Shown here piece after piece: positions 25,301-37,345 of a stretch of 64,000 nt of DNA. Source of the DNA: Notospermus geniculatus (Eukaryota; Nemertea; Pilidiophora; Heteronemertea; Lineidae); contig NMRB01000001.1 in assembly GCA_002633025.1 (NCBI GenBank), forward strand, positions 758,230 to 822,229, read 5' to 3'. Position 1 is the first letter of the stretch; each line of letters begins with the position of its first letter. A program made the translations under genes and the position numbers. The notes under the pieces are model-generated. The model did not search any database, was not told where the DNA came from, and worked only from the letters and a program-made list of their open reading frames with translations.

Positions 25301-27627
25301 GCAGGAGCATTGTTGTGCCTGGCTGAGCTGTGTCAGAATCTGAAGGCCCATGCTATCACATCACTGCCTCTGTTCATGCCCAGGTTGATCCAAGTTCTCA
25401 AAAATGAGAAAAAACTAGCCAGGTAAGTTTTGTCCATGTTATCTAGTTAATTTCTTCATTTAACCATATACATTTTTTTGACATTTACAATTTTTCTGTC
25501 ATTTCCAGCAGTGACCTTCTTCTCGTGAGTTCCGTGACTGTCGTTCACAAAGTGGTTGAGACCCTTCCACATTTCCTGAGTCCCTATGTCCTGGATATTA
25601 TGACAAAAGTAGTTGTGCTCTCAAGTGATTTACAAGATGATGAGGCCACACAGAAATTGCCACTCTACATCAAGCTGAAGGCTGTGAGAACCAACCTGGC
25701 TACAAAGCTACCGTCAAGAGTTCTATTACCTACTGTAGCAAAATGTTATGAAACTATCACAGGTTCAGCTGTCAGTAAGGTAAGTTACAAGATTTCTGTA
25801 ATGTAAATGGCTATGCAGCTTGTACAGTTCATACATGTACAGACGATCTTCGTGTTGGGTTCCACGACTTGTATCTCTGACATCATTTTTCAGCTTTGTC
25901 TTGGACCATTGATGGGCATATTGACAGATCACATCAAGGACATCAGCCGTGAGAACTTGAACAGCCATCACAATCAGATCTTATCATTCTTCCTGCAGGC
26001 TTTGGACTTCAGATTTCAGCACTCACAGGTAGAGATGCTTTTCCTTACCATTTACGTGTAGATGCAAAGGTGCTGCTTTGCAAACAGTATGATAGTTACA
26101 TGTATGGTACTTCCACTTTTATCTCGAAGTAATTTCCGTTTTCTGAAGTGTTGTCGTGAATTCACATTTTACTCCAGATTCATGTAAATGTACATGTGCA
26201 TTGCTTAGGCTTATTTCAGTACGGTACTCAAACGGATCTATTGGGCTACTAAATGTTGTTCATCCCTTTTCAGCTGTCACTCACAGATATTGAAAACATT
26301 GAAGGTCATGTGATCCATTGTGTGGTGTCCATGGTGATGAGACTGTCTGAAGCTACATTCAGGCCCATGTTCTTCAAATTGTTCGATTGGGCCGTTAGGG
26401 ATGACAGCCACAAGGAGCGACTCCTTGTCTTCTATCATCTCTCCGATAGGTAAGAAAAACTCATTCTCATTCTTACGTGTGTCGGGAGTTTCGTGTATCC
26501 TCCAATGGTTTTGTTTTTGTTTCAGCATTGCTGAGAAATTAAAGACCCTGTTCACCTTATTTGCTGGACATATTGTGAAGAATGCAGCAAATCTTTTGGA
26601 TGAGAATAACACCAACAAAACAGAGGCTGGAACATTTGGCACCACTGAGGATGGCATCACCGAATCATGCCAGTTGTTGAAGTACATCATCGGTGTCCTG
26701 CACAAGTGTTTCTTATATGACAATGAAGGCTTTCTCAACAAGGAGCGATTTGATACGTTGATGCAACCACTGGTTGATCAGGTTAGTCACCACTGTGTTA
26801 ATTCCTTTTACAGACCATCCGGACAGTGCATTTTCTGCTAGTCTGAAGTTTTGTTCTGCATGTGGCTGACTTGTGGTTCTTCTTTCAATGTCATACTTGA
26901 CTCACACTCACAGTTGACTGTTTTACTTCCAGGTTGAAAATCAGCTTGGTTCTGAAGGCGAATATGAGTTGCGCATGAGTGATTGTCTTGGTCCATGTAT
27001 TGGTCAGTTTGCTTTGGCCTCTGGTGATGATTCTTCCTGGAAGCCTCTCAACTATCAGATCTGTCTGAAAACTAGACACTCATCACCAAAGGTAGGTAGT
27101 GTAGAAAAGCTTACATTCTGAAGGCAGTGTTTCAATTCTCTGTCTGTTACATGATTACAACAATAAAGGCGACTAACCTTGTGGTTTGCTTTATTGTGTA
27201 GTGCTCATTCCACAATATTCTCAAATATTGTACATTTCTTACTTAAGGTGAGATTCGCTGCACTGAAGATGATTGAGGAACTGAGCAAGAAGCTGGGAGA
27301 GGATTACATGGTGCTGCTACCAGAAACAATCCAGTTCCTTGCTGAACTGTTGGAAGGTATGTGTATGTGTGTAAATATAACTTGCATGTCTTGAGGCTTT
27401 AGCATGCTTTCTATTGGAAAAAGTCTTGAGATTTTCAGTGATTTTGATTATCCCTTGAAGTTTACTATGTGTACCGGTACATGGTTTGGGTGTGATTTTG
27501 AATAAAATTTGACCAATACTGTACTTCTCTACTTTCAGATGAGTCCTATGAAGTAGAACAGCAGTGTCAGGAGGTCATCACTCATTTGGAGAAGGTCTTA
27601 GGAGAACCACTGAAGAAATATTTCTAA
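14821..27627 (+). CDS. HEATR1: HEATR1 / UTP10, U3 snoRNP-associated HEAT-repeat protein, 5' partial
   Basis: The exon tail 14821-14838 plus 33 exons: 15071-15287, 15478-15619, 15781-15882, 16125-16382, 16514-16599, 16981-17217, 17458-17794, 18137-18229, 18376-18458, 18606-18933, 19069-19248, 19468-19770, 19897-20089, 20325-20707, 20884-21123, 21330-21461, 21635-21729, 21917-22176, 22514-22635, 22976-23104, 23333-23563, 23729-23867, 24006-24154, 24382-24558, 24697-25008, 25244-25422, 25509-25779, 25894-26028, 26274-26449, 26526-26781, 26933-27091, 27248-27356, 27539-27627. All junctions agree in phase and give about 2,100 residues, against about 2,144 in human, so only about 45 N-terminal residues are missing. 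Diagnostic blocks are LSPYFLLKPA, HVPEHRRLPI, FTFMGANVMR, VVETLPHFLSPY, ATFRPMFFKLFDWA and GEPLKKYF at the C-terminus. The protein is all HEAT-type helices. UTP10 acts in the nucleolus in the t-UTP complex, linking rRNA transcription with 18S processing. Exon 18376-18458 to 18606 is the weakest join. Confidence 0.97.
17301..17445. repeat. Local tandem duplication in a HEATR1 intron
   Basis: About 61 bases starting TTGTGTTTTGGTCAGG at 17301-17361 recur at 17385-17445 with a few substitutions, a period of 84. Copy 2 abuts the pyrimidine tract of the acceptor at 17457. Confidence 0.85.
17941..18086. mobile_element. Near-perfect foldback MITE (GGGCCGGTTGCAC ends) in a HEATR1 intron
   Basis: The left arm 17941-18011 is almost exactly the reverse complement of the right arm, giving a hairpin of about 70 bp per arm with a loop of a few bases. 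It is flanked by CTG on both sides (17938-17940 and 18087-18089), a 3-bp target duplication consistent with PIF/Harbinger-type elements. Confidence 0.85.
22276..22304. repeat. (TTA)n microsatellite
   Basis: A run of about nine TTA triplets in a HEATR1 intron. Confidence 0.9.
22724..22852. mobile_element. Short MITE with GGGCCGACC ends in a HEATR1 intron
   Basis: The ends GGGCCGACCACGCAGAAAGT and the reverse complement of ACATTCTGTGCGGTCGGCCC pair over about 24 bp. The total is about 129 bp, with no coding capacity. No clear target duplication is seen. Confidence 0.7.
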
Positions 27628-27718
27628 GTGGTGTCAGTGGCATGTGCACTCTACATGTAGGCTACTTCTGACTGATGTTCGAAGGACTTCCATACTTTTT
27701 TGTTATGATGTTATGGAG

Positions 27719-27724
27719 AATAAA
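27719..27724 (+). terminator. HEATR1 poly(A) signal
   Basis: AATAAA about 92 bases after the HEATR1 stop codon, giving a short 3' UTR. Confidence 0.75.
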
Positions 27725-27913
27725 CAGCTATTATATCATCTAAATGTACATGTGTGTCTTGTTCACGTTCTTGGTCATTGAAAATGCAGTACATTCATTA
27801 GGCCTGCAGGTACATGTTGGGTTCATGTGGAGTTGATCTCCATGCATCCGGATGCACTTGCATGAATGGAACAGCCTATAATTCAGAAAGGAGAAATACA
27901 TGTAATGTCGTCT

Positions 27914-27919
27914 TTTATT
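27914..27919 (-). terminator. FBXO22 poly(A) signal candidate
   Basis: AATAAA on the minus strand, about 235 bases beyond the FBXO22 stop; a second copy lies at 27922-27927. It is less than 200 bases from the HEATR1 signal on the other strand. Confidence 0.5.
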
Positions 27920-28151
27920 CATTTATTCCAGAAAAATATTTGTTGCAAGAATATCCCAAAAAGTAGGCAAACAAATATATTGAGTGCATCTTCTTAGGGC
28001 TCAGTGAACAATTACCGGTATGGTGGTTATTTCCACCCTACAATGTGTACACATTTCCTCTAAATTAGGACAACTTTTCTGTGTTCCTACCCTGCTTTTT
28101 CAGCCTGAGAATGAGATTCTTTGCACAGATCACTTCTTCAAGTCCCTGACT

Positions 28152-30073
28152 TCATGCAGAGGCAAACTTCGGCACAGACACAATACTCATGATGGTTGTG
28201 TAGGAGTGTTGAAGTTTGAGAAAAGGGTCTATCGTGGTGGATGTTTCAGCAGCTGAACTGTAATCGGGTAAATAGTTCATACCGAGTTCACCACCACCAA
28301 AAAATCCCAACAAGGGGACATTTGGAAAACATTTCCTGAAAGCATCTGCTTCGACATTGTTCTTGTGGTAGTGATGGTAGCCTCTACCTGCACAAGCAAA
28401 TTGGAACCCAAACATACAACGTGATGAATCAATTGGTATATTTGTATCCTTGAGTCTTTTCATACACCCTTCCACCTTTTTTGTTGACTTGATGTGAGGC
28501 TCCACAATTGTCGATGCCATCTTGATCTGATCGCCATAGAATGCCACTCCAACAGCTACATCATTTCTGAAAGAAGGTATAGTGAACTCAGTTATGCTGA
28601 AAATTCTGTAAATTACACTGAAATCGGAATTATTGAAGCATGATATCTGCTGCTTACCGGTACATGAAAGTGAGGCAACTTACTCAGTAACACCAGTCCT
28701 TTTTCCATTCATGTATATGAGATTGTCAACATATCCACCCGCTACAACAATGTCTTTGTATTCTTGGACAAATGCCTTAGTTAATATTGTTTCCTTTCCA
28801 GTAAAGGCAACAGCAGAGTCCACGGCAATAAAAAGGAACAAAACTTTGACATTTTGGTGATCTGGGATTCCAGTGATCCGCTGTAAATCTTCCCTGGTAT
28901 GGTTCGATAAAGTGAATGCATCTTCTGTCAGAACAAATGTCTGGACACCAAATCCGTTCATCTTTGGAAGAAGTAATAGTGATCCTGCATCTGAATTTTC
29001 AAATTCCACTGGATGACAGCTATCGGCCACAGTGCCTGAAATGAATTGCCAGTAGTGAGTAGTATTCAGTTGCGTAAAATGACAATGTTAATCTTGATGT
29101 CTTTTTCTCTCACTACAATATTGCAGCCATGTCCAGCCAAGTCAAAATGATATCATGCCACTTTGATGATTTACACACATACCAACAATTCCATCTGTAG
29201 TAATTCCAATAAGACTGCATGCTTCAGGCAAAGATTTCCGTAGGAATGTGGGTATATCTACTTTTTCCTGTTTGCAAGCTCTTGGATGGGTTGATCCTAA
29301 TGCAGCACTGGGAATAGGAATTGGCTGGTCGTATGCAGATGAAGAGAGAAAGAGAAGAGCTATGCTGGGTTCACTTGACATTGCCTGTTAAAAAGAGATT
29401 GGTAATGAATCAGACATACAATACCATGAAGCCTATTCATCCAACACTACCTAGTGATGGCAGTTTATTAAGTTTTCTGCTTGCCAAGGGAAGCCAGCAT
29501 TTCCAACTCATTTAAGTACTAAAGGGACAAGACCAGTTTTAATTTTAGGCCTAGCTAGCACTAGCAGCAGCAGAATATGATCATCACGTGAGGAATGCTT
29601 CAGAAAATGTCTGTTTGACAAGGAACTACTTACTTCTAATCTGTCATTTATCTGCTCCGACACTGAACTAGAGGAGGCCTCGGGTGAATAATTCTCAGAT
29701 GGAAGGGTGAAAAGAAGCCACAGACTCTGCTGTCTCCGTCGTTTGATCTTCTGAGTAGCTTCATGCCACTTTCTGCAGACCCTAGGGAGCAAAAAATTAC
29801 AACTCAGAATACGGGTTCAGATACCAGACTCAAATACTGAACTGTTGTTGTCAGATCAGAATATGAATGAATAGGCCTAGGCCTCCTATCACTAATCAGC
29901 TTTTTGTGAAGAGGCGAACGCGGTTGAGGCTGAATGAAGTGAGTTTCTCACCTTGCACACGTGTTAAGTGCCTTAATTGGGAGATGCTTTAAGATACAGT
30001 CCGCAATAATGGGTATGTCAACCAATATTTTGCTGAAGTCACTTCCCTGACAGAATTCAGCGTCGTCCGCCAT
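28152..30073 (-). CDS. FBXO22: FBXO22-like F-box / FIST-domain protein
   Basis: Five exons on the minus strand, 30073-29952, 29781-29634, 29384-29183, 29035-28684 and 28566-28152, join in phase (2, 0, 1, 2) to 412 residues; human FBXO22 has 403. The N-terminus (IIADCILKHLPIKALNTCARVCRKW, split here as about residues 22-46) is an F-box spanning the first junction. The middle and C-terminal parts match the FIST region: VVAGGYVDNL, FGFQFACAGRGYHHY, NVEADAFRKCFPNVPLLGFFGGGELG, and HSYTTIM near the end. F-box proteins bridge substrates to the SKP1-CUL1 ubiquitin ligase; FBXO22 is known to target KDM4 demethylases and other substrates in vertebrates. Whether substrates are shared here is unknown. 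The start codon lies in an AAAATGGCGG context. Confidence 0.93.
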
Positions 30074-30077
30074 TTTG
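30067..30077 (-). promoter_or_regulatory. YY1-like motif overlapping the FBXO22 start codon
   Basis: The minus strand reads CAAAATGGCGG, matching the core AAATGGCGG of YY1-type downstream promoter motifs that often overlap start codons in TATA-less housekeeping genes. Binding is inferred from motif only. Confidence 0.4.
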
Positions 30078-31079
30078 AACAAAACTGCGAGTCACATGAT
30101 CAATTGACTTTGTTTCCCACTAATGTAACAATAAAATCATAGAAGATACGGTTGTTAAAAGTATTTCAGTGTACTAATTAGGAGTTGGTTCAATGATTTT
30201 CTTGTATATAATGGTACTTTAAATATCAATCATATTGTAACTATTCATTTTCCAATCATGCAGGCAACCCGCAGTTTCATCCGTGTCAATTTGGTACATC
30301 TGCTGATGAACAAGACGGATCCGTAAATTTTGACAATTTCATGATTTTTAGCGTTGTTTTCCCCTGGAATGATTCGCAAAAGAGGAGAGTGGTGCACACT
30401 GATTTCTTATGGATGATGCTCAATAGTGAAGCTGCCACGTTCATGCGTAAAATGTACAGTAGCTTGATAAAATTCTGTATTGTTAGAGCCTCTGCTGCTG
30501 CTGCTGTCTGTCTTGTTTGTCATCACTCACCAGACAAGCTCACCATGCTCACTGCACTGCACTGCACTGCACATGATCACATGCATGCTGCACTCTCTGG
30601 CACTGGGGCAGGCTGCCTACCCCTAGGCCTCACCTTCTACATGACCTACCTACGTGGTGGATGTGTAGGAGCTAGGTCTAAAAGCTTGTACGGTAGTCGG
30701 TAGGCCTACCAGCATGAGGGGAAATCATGGACATGGTTAGCTACTTCAAAGAAAATTGGGAAATCGCCCTAGAAGCACAAAAAGCATTTTAAATGATAGA
30801 CAAAGTAATCAGAAATAACCTCCTTTTTTAATTTTTGAAATATCTCTACTAGAAGCGAAGTAATAGCAATTTAAGTAAAGCAATCAGACGCCTTTTGTCT
30901 GACGGAGTTTCAATGGAAAGTCTATTAGAATACTTTATTTCAAGTTTCCCTTTATTTAGTACTTTTTCAGGTACGAAAGAGGAGAGTTTGGTGACCATCC
31001 AAACAGACTGGAGAAAGCTTCTATACAGGACAACTGGGTGTTGTGCCAAAGAAGATGATGTCTACTATTGATAATTACC
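30074..31079. other. FBXO22 upstream region
   Basis: This should hold the FBXO22 promoter. A short GCACT tandem run is seen near 30550-30575. No coding exon is recognised. Confidence 0.4.
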
Positions 31080-31580
31080 ACTAATTACCTGTATTTTCAG
31101 ACTAATTAATACTAATTAATTAAATAAAATTAATTAATTACTTGATTCGTTATGCCTTAAATATTACTTTTAGGGTGAATTTCAGGGGCACAGGTATAAT
31201 ATAAATTGGAGATGCTTAAACAGAATCCAATGGTAGGTTTTAATCAACTTATATTTAATTAATTAATTAATTAATTAATTAATTAATCAATCAATTAATT
31301 AATTAAAATTTATCGATAACTAACTGATTCACTACAAACTTTTTTCCCCACATCAGTAGCATATCAAGAATGTTAAATCAAGCAATTCTAATCATTTCAT
31401 TAATTAATAAAACAACTATTGATTAATTAATTAATTAATTAATCAATAATTATTTAGCTTAATCAATTAGGCATAAATCCAAGAAAATGCTTTTTCATTT
31501 CAGAGATAAAGGATTGAACCAGACTTACAACACTGTACCAATTCTTTCATTTTATTTGCCAAATTGACCACTAACAATTA
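31080..31580. repeat. (TTAA)n / TAATTAAT AT-rich satellite-like region
   Basis: Repeated TTAA/TAAT tetranucleotides form three blocks: about 31105-31142, 31250-31310 and 31415-31450. Non-repeat AT-rich sequence separates them. No gene. Confidence 0.85.
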
Positions 31581-32130
31581 ATTAATTAGAAACTACATGT
31601 AATAACACAGTAGCAGTTACTTTTTCCTTCTACGAAACAGGCAGCTCACTCATCCAGACCCTGCAAAAATGAAAAAAAAGTAATAGAAATCAATAATATT
31701 CAATCCTGTAACCAAAAAAACATCAGGAAGTGAAGAAAATAAAGCCACCAGCGCTTCCACGTGCTTCTGTTTACACACGTTGCATGGAAACAACCAATCA
31801 TGCAACGAAAATGGGTCACGTGACCTACTTGGCGATGACGTCATCATTAATTAACATAGCAACCACGGCTGTACCATGACAATGCGGGGCCTCGCGCTGT
31901 GTTATCATGATTTATTCAGCAGCGAAACGGCCGTTTCCGGGGTGAAAAAAGATCGATAAACACAAAAATCGGTAAAAAAATTAGGTCCGAAGGCCCTACG
32001 TATGATTTTTGAGGATGCTGAAACTTACCTGTTGCATCAAATATCGAAAAAAACGACGATTTAGTCCAGAAATGGTTGTCTAAAATCGGGAAGTTTGTTA
32101 TCTTCGCAATAACGATCGAAATGACGGCAC

Positions 32131-32140
32131 TGCGCATGCT
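32131..32140. promoter_or_regulatory. NRF1-like palindromic site
   Basis: TGCGCATGCT in the context CACTGCGCATGCTCC matches most of the NRF1 consensus. It lies about 970 bases upstream of the CUEDC1 start codon, in a GC-richer zone (31,850-32,450) that could be its CpG-type promoter. Confidence 0.35.
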
Positions 32141-32689
32141 CCAACTAAGCGTTTGGCGTTTTTTTCAAATGCGACTTATCAGAAACTTCGTCAGTGAAAT
32201 CACGTCAGACACTTGTAGCGCGCCCTCTAGCGGACTTTGAAGTAGCTAACATGGTCGTGGACATGGTCACACGATTATTATGTCCATGACGACGGATTAG
32301 TCCTATAGATCGTTGCGATTGATTGGGAACAACGTCTTCAGGCCAACGCAGTCAAGGCGCAGCGTCACGTCAGTGTTGGCGAGGCCAGCGCCCATGCTTT
32401 CTCCTGTATGTCGACGACGTCACTGACGTCCCACGGGGGTTTTGTAAACTTTTCAAGTCAAACTTTTAGGTTTCCAAAGCGAGTATTCCGTTGAGCAGTT
32501 ATGGATTCCCAAGTTTTTATGATTGTCATGATCCCAAGGTTCTAAGCTATCCACTGGTATGTTTAATTAGTGGGAGTGACCAGGGACCTGGCGACAGCAA
32601 TGAGTTAAAAAGGGCATGTGTGGTCAAATTCTCGTAAACGTTGTTCCCTACTTTTTGCATGGATCTATAGTACATGTAGTAGTAAGTCT

Positions 32690-32706
32690 ATGATGATGAT
32701 GATGAT
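32690..32706. repeat. (GAT)n microsatellite
   Basis: Short run of GAT triplets upstream of CUEDC1. Confidence 0.8.
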
Positions 32707-33101
32707 CAGTAGGCCCTGGCATGCCTGGCCAAGATAGAGTCAGCCTTGTCTTTCGTCCACTCATATTCATCACCCAGCCAGTACCCCTGATTGAAAGGCT
32801 GACCCTGTACTTGTCTATTATCATACTTACTCTCTACTGAGTGTACTGTAAGTAACCCAAAATAATGATTATAACTTGTACAATTTTATTGACACCTACG
32901 TACAATGACACCCCATCATGGCCACTAGTTTCATATTTCTACTTTCTCTGCTGATTGGCATATGGTTTCCTATCAATATTTTTTCTTTACAGGGATGAAG
33001 AAGTGTTGTAGATGTGTTCAGGCAGTGAGTTATGATGGTGGAAAGTGAATTTTCTTACTACCGGTATATATTGCACTGAGAGGACAATATTATACACAAT
33101 C

Positions 33102-36100
33102 ATGGCATATGCCCCAGATTCTGTCACTAACCCTGACAATAAAGGTGGAGGTCTATCTAGATCGGACCACAGGAGCTCAATCTCCAAGACATCTTCCACT
33201 GCGACTGATCCTAATAAAACATTGGATTTCCATCAAGCCATGGGTGATTTCAAGAGTATGTTTTCTGGAATGGATGAAGAGATTATCGAAGCAGTTTTAC
33301 GTGCTAATAATGGTGCTGTGGATGCCACAATTGATCAGCTGTTGAGTATGAGCATGGGCAATGAGGAAATGGGATTGGGAGCACCAGATGGGGGAGATCT
33401 ACCACAAAAGACGGTGAGTTTAGGTTGCGGTTCTTTGATATTTTGTTCCATACATCAGCCCCGACTGACTTACGGGATGGACATGTGATGAACCTCTCCT
33501 CAAGGGATAACAGAATCAGGTTAAGATTATTATCTAGGCTGAAAGGATGTATGGAATGTGATATGATAGTTGTGATCCAGATGTAAATTCCTCCGTACAT
33601 GTCGCTTGCCTCATTTCTAGAATGAAAAATGATCATTCATTTTCATTTCTGTCATCTTCTTAATTGGCAGGTTCAATCTGGAAACCATGGTCCAGCAAAT
33701 AGGTCAGACAGCATTGATGATGATGACCTTCCTCCTTCTTATGAACAAGCCATAAAAGGCTTGGAGAAAGATTCGCCAAAACCTGCCCTCCCAGCTAGAA
33801 AGAAAAATGTTATGTCAGATTTACTGCTTTTGAGTCCGACAGAGACTTCTCCCCATCACTCTAGGTGCAACGATGATAATTTTGAGGTATTCATGCCATC
33901 CCCAAGCCCACCAACTACTCGTGCTCCAGCACCACCCGGCCCACCGCCTGCTCCAATCCAGAGTAAAAAAGGTGACCCAGTAGATTTGCTCTCAGCTGAT
34001 CTGGCAACATTCAGTTTCTCTCTGTCTTCTATGAACAATAATATGAACGAACAGACTACACCAAAGAGGCCCATCACGCCACCGCCACCTTTGCCACCTC
34101 CCAAAAATTTATCAAATAAGCATTCTTCAAGTACAAAGCACCATTCTGCTGGGAAAACAACACCTTCACACAGAAGACGTTATAGAAAATGGAACCCGCC
34201 TCTACTTGGGACATTACCTGATGATTTTCTGCGATTGGAACCACCCCCGAAATTGTCAAGTGTAGTGTCGCCTTTTATGAGAGATGACAGCTCCATGGAA
34301 CATGCTACTCATCATCCTGTGATGTTAAGCAGACGCTCAAGTACACCAGTCACATCGAAATTTACCCAGCGTACAAGTCCTAACCAGAATCGAAACAGGC
34401 CAAAACGGGCGCAGTCCCTTGCAGCAGCTTCATCAGCTATTCCTTGTGATTTGAGTCGTAGAAAAACGGAGCGCTCTGGAGGGAGTTTCATATTGGTAAG
34501 TAAAAAAATTTGTGTTTTTGATCATACGTGGGTACATGCTGTAAAGATTTTATCCAGCTTTCTTTAATTGGTATGTACCTTGGGCCCAAAAATTCTAAAT
34601 TCTCTACTGGTGGCTTGTTGTGAGTACAGTTACATTTGTAGTACCGTAACTGTGTGACACTGTGTGACACATTTGCTGTGTTTGTACACAACTGATTACC
34701 AATTAAGGGCAATCAATACCTTGATGTGGGAGAAGTAGGTTAGTGGCATAGGGTCCCTATTTGTAGACAGACTTCTGGTAAATAGAACATTCAATTTATA
34801 TAAAAAAACATGCTACTTTTATGTATCAACATCATTGTTCTATGATTCGGATGTTGGTACGGTTTAAGCAATTGAAGGCAATTGTTGACCACCCAAATGA
34901 ACTAAAAGCACTGGTAATAATACGCTGCGATTTACAATTACTTAATGACAAATGTATGTATAATTTGCTATGTGTACACTGCCATTTACTATTGTAATAT
35001 CACATTGTTTTGTCAGTCCTTGTTTGAAGAAATGACCAGTTCCATTACATTTGACCAGTGGCGAGCAAAAGCATGATTCACTGAAACATTTCCAAACTAC
35101 CGTATGTCCAAATGTACATGTGTTGGGTAATATGAGTAAAAACTAGTACCGGTAAATGCTGTTACATTGTTTCTGCCCTGTAGGGCCCTGTACAAGAGTG
35201 AGGTAAAAGCATTTACCAGAAGTCGGCTTTATTCATACCACCAAGTAAAGATGTGTACGAAGATAATATTCATAAATTTCTTCTCCGTTCCGCATAATGT
35301 ATATGAGGCATACACCTGATGCCATGGCATTAGGATCATCGTTGTCCTAGCTATTGATAATTAATCAACATGTGTGAATTTCACGTCCAAGAGATAGCTG
35401 CTCAGTGAGAGTCTGTACCATATTTCACCTGCATGTAGCAGCAGGTGCATTTGATTAGATTGTTGGTGATGTTGAAACACAATATGTTGATCAATAGTAT
35501 AGTAGTTATAAGCATGCAGTATATAGGCATAGCCATGGGAAATACATTGTCATGCACTTGTGCTTTGGTTAGGAATGAGTTGTATTCCTAGCAGATAGCA
35601 TCATGTTTGGAGAATAATTTGAGGACCTCCAAGTTCTGTGAGTAAACACTCTTGAATTTGAATCTCATCAAGTGACGTGACCGAATTTTACTGCTTTATT
35701 CATAATTGATGACCTACAGGAATGCTAGGTGTTGAAACCCTGATCAGTGCATTTTATGCCGTGCATGAAAACCAATTTTTTGCACATGTACGCTTATTTG
35801 TCAATTTCAGAATCAAGCTAGGGCTGAATTAAATCAAACGGTGCTGCGACAAAAGATGGCGGTGAACGAACAGAGGCGCTCGACTCTTGATGCTGAATTT
35901 GACCCTGAACTTGCTCAACATTTGGAAGATGAGAAGCTTGCCCTTGCCCTGCAGAATGAGGAGTTTCTGGAGATATTGCAGCAGAACGAAGATTTCATGA
36001 AGACACTTGAAAGAGGTCTGTTGGTGGGATGGGATTTCGTGTGTTCTTAAAGAAGATTGACAAAAAGGAGTCTGTATACATGTAATGTTGGAAGAGAGTC

Positions 36101-37345
36101 TCGATTATCGAAGCCAATTCATGTTTCAAACTGAAAAATGTCCCTTTGGTGTGCCAATAAAATGGTGCAACTTCTTGAGTGTGAGGCTACAAATTGAGTA
36201 ATGTACATGTACTGACGGGTACATCTCATATCTGTCTATGTATAGGTAAATATCAGTATCTCTGCCATTTACAGACCGCATGAATGCGACAGCATTTGAG
36301 CCCATGGCAGTGAGCGACTCTGATGACGATCATCATGAGGGATATGGAGAGGACAAGACGCAGGATCCTGTCCATGCGTTCCCCTACACCAAAACAGTAG
36401 AAAATGAGAACGATCAAAATGCCGAATTCAAGAAACAACTGAGTCAGATGGGAAATTGTGAGTCTTGCATGTATTTCTGAGCACCCTGACATTGTCAGTT
36501 GAATCAATGGCTTCTTCTTTAAGTTGCAGTTTAACCTTGAGTGGATTCCTCAAACTGTTCATCCCCAACAGCTGCTGGAATGAAAAAATCCAGGCATGTG
36601 CATAAACATTTCTTAGTTTTTCTTTCTTTATCTTCAGCATCAAAGAAGAAGTTCCAAGCATTGGCAAGAAAATTTTTCTCAAGGAAACGAAAAACAAGAA
36701 GTCCAAAGCAAGTGTATCCTTCACATAAAAATACCTTTGCATACATGTATGTACATGTGACATACTTTCATTGGACTGTTTCCTACATTTATTTGACTTT
36801 TTTCAACTGATTTCATATCTATCTTACCCTGTGACTCAATTATCATGGTTGTCGATCATGGACTCTGCTAATCTAGCATGAAATTCCCACATCACATATC
36901 TTACATGTGCATGGACCTTGACCTTTGACAAGATTGAAAGAGTCATCAGCCCCCTCAACGCTGAACCTGCTTGAGGACAATGATGATGAAGATTTTGAAG
37001 AAGGTGTCCAAGAAGAAGAGAACCCAGACCGACCAACCTTCGAACCACTGGTAAATACATATCTTCAACACTAATGTGCCCAGTGAAAATTCAGTATACC
37101 TACGTACACATAGTGATCGGGAACCATAATCAGTACTTTGACAATTCATTGCAAAAGGTCTGTGAGAAGTTATGATTGTATCAACTGCTTATATCAAGTG
37201 CCCCTCTTCACGTTTGCACTATTTCACTTTTCAGCCTGGCACTCATGTTAGCAGTGTTCCTAGTTACAAGACAGTGCAGCGACCACCGTATCATCCCGAC
37301 ACCATTGTGACACATCACAATGATGACAAATTTGACATGGTATGA
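33102..37345 (+). CDS. CUEDC1: CUE domain-containing protein 1
   Basis: Seven exons: 33102-33413, 33671-34495, 35811-36015, 36275-36457, 36638-36713, 36933-37050, 37235-37345. They join in phase to 609 residues, longer than the roughly 386 of human because exon 2 is extended by Pro-rich disorder. Exon 1 holds the CUE domain (FHQAMGDFKSMFSGMDEEII through the DATIDQLLSM end, about residues 45-88), a three-helix ubiquitin-binding fold. Exon 2 carries LPPSYEQA, a PPxY motif able to bind WW domains of NEDD4-type ligases, and the family block WNPPLLGTLPDDFLRL. Exons 3-5 code the conserved LALALQNEEF helix and basic SKKKFQALARKF. Intron 5 looks like a U12-type intron. The TGA ends the frame at MV; a donor-like GTATGA overlaps it, so an alternative C-terminus is possible. 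The precise cellular role in invertebrates is unknown. Confidence 0.93.
36714..36932 (+). other. Probable U12-type (minor spliceosome) intron 5 of CUEDC1
   Basis: The intron starts GTATCCTT, the exact minor-class 5' splice consensus, and has CCTTGAC about 11 bases before the AG, matching the U12 branch-site consensus at the required spacing. Splicing here keeps the frame (phase 2, GT plus A gives Val), whereas nearby major-class alternatives break it. Confidence 0.75.
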
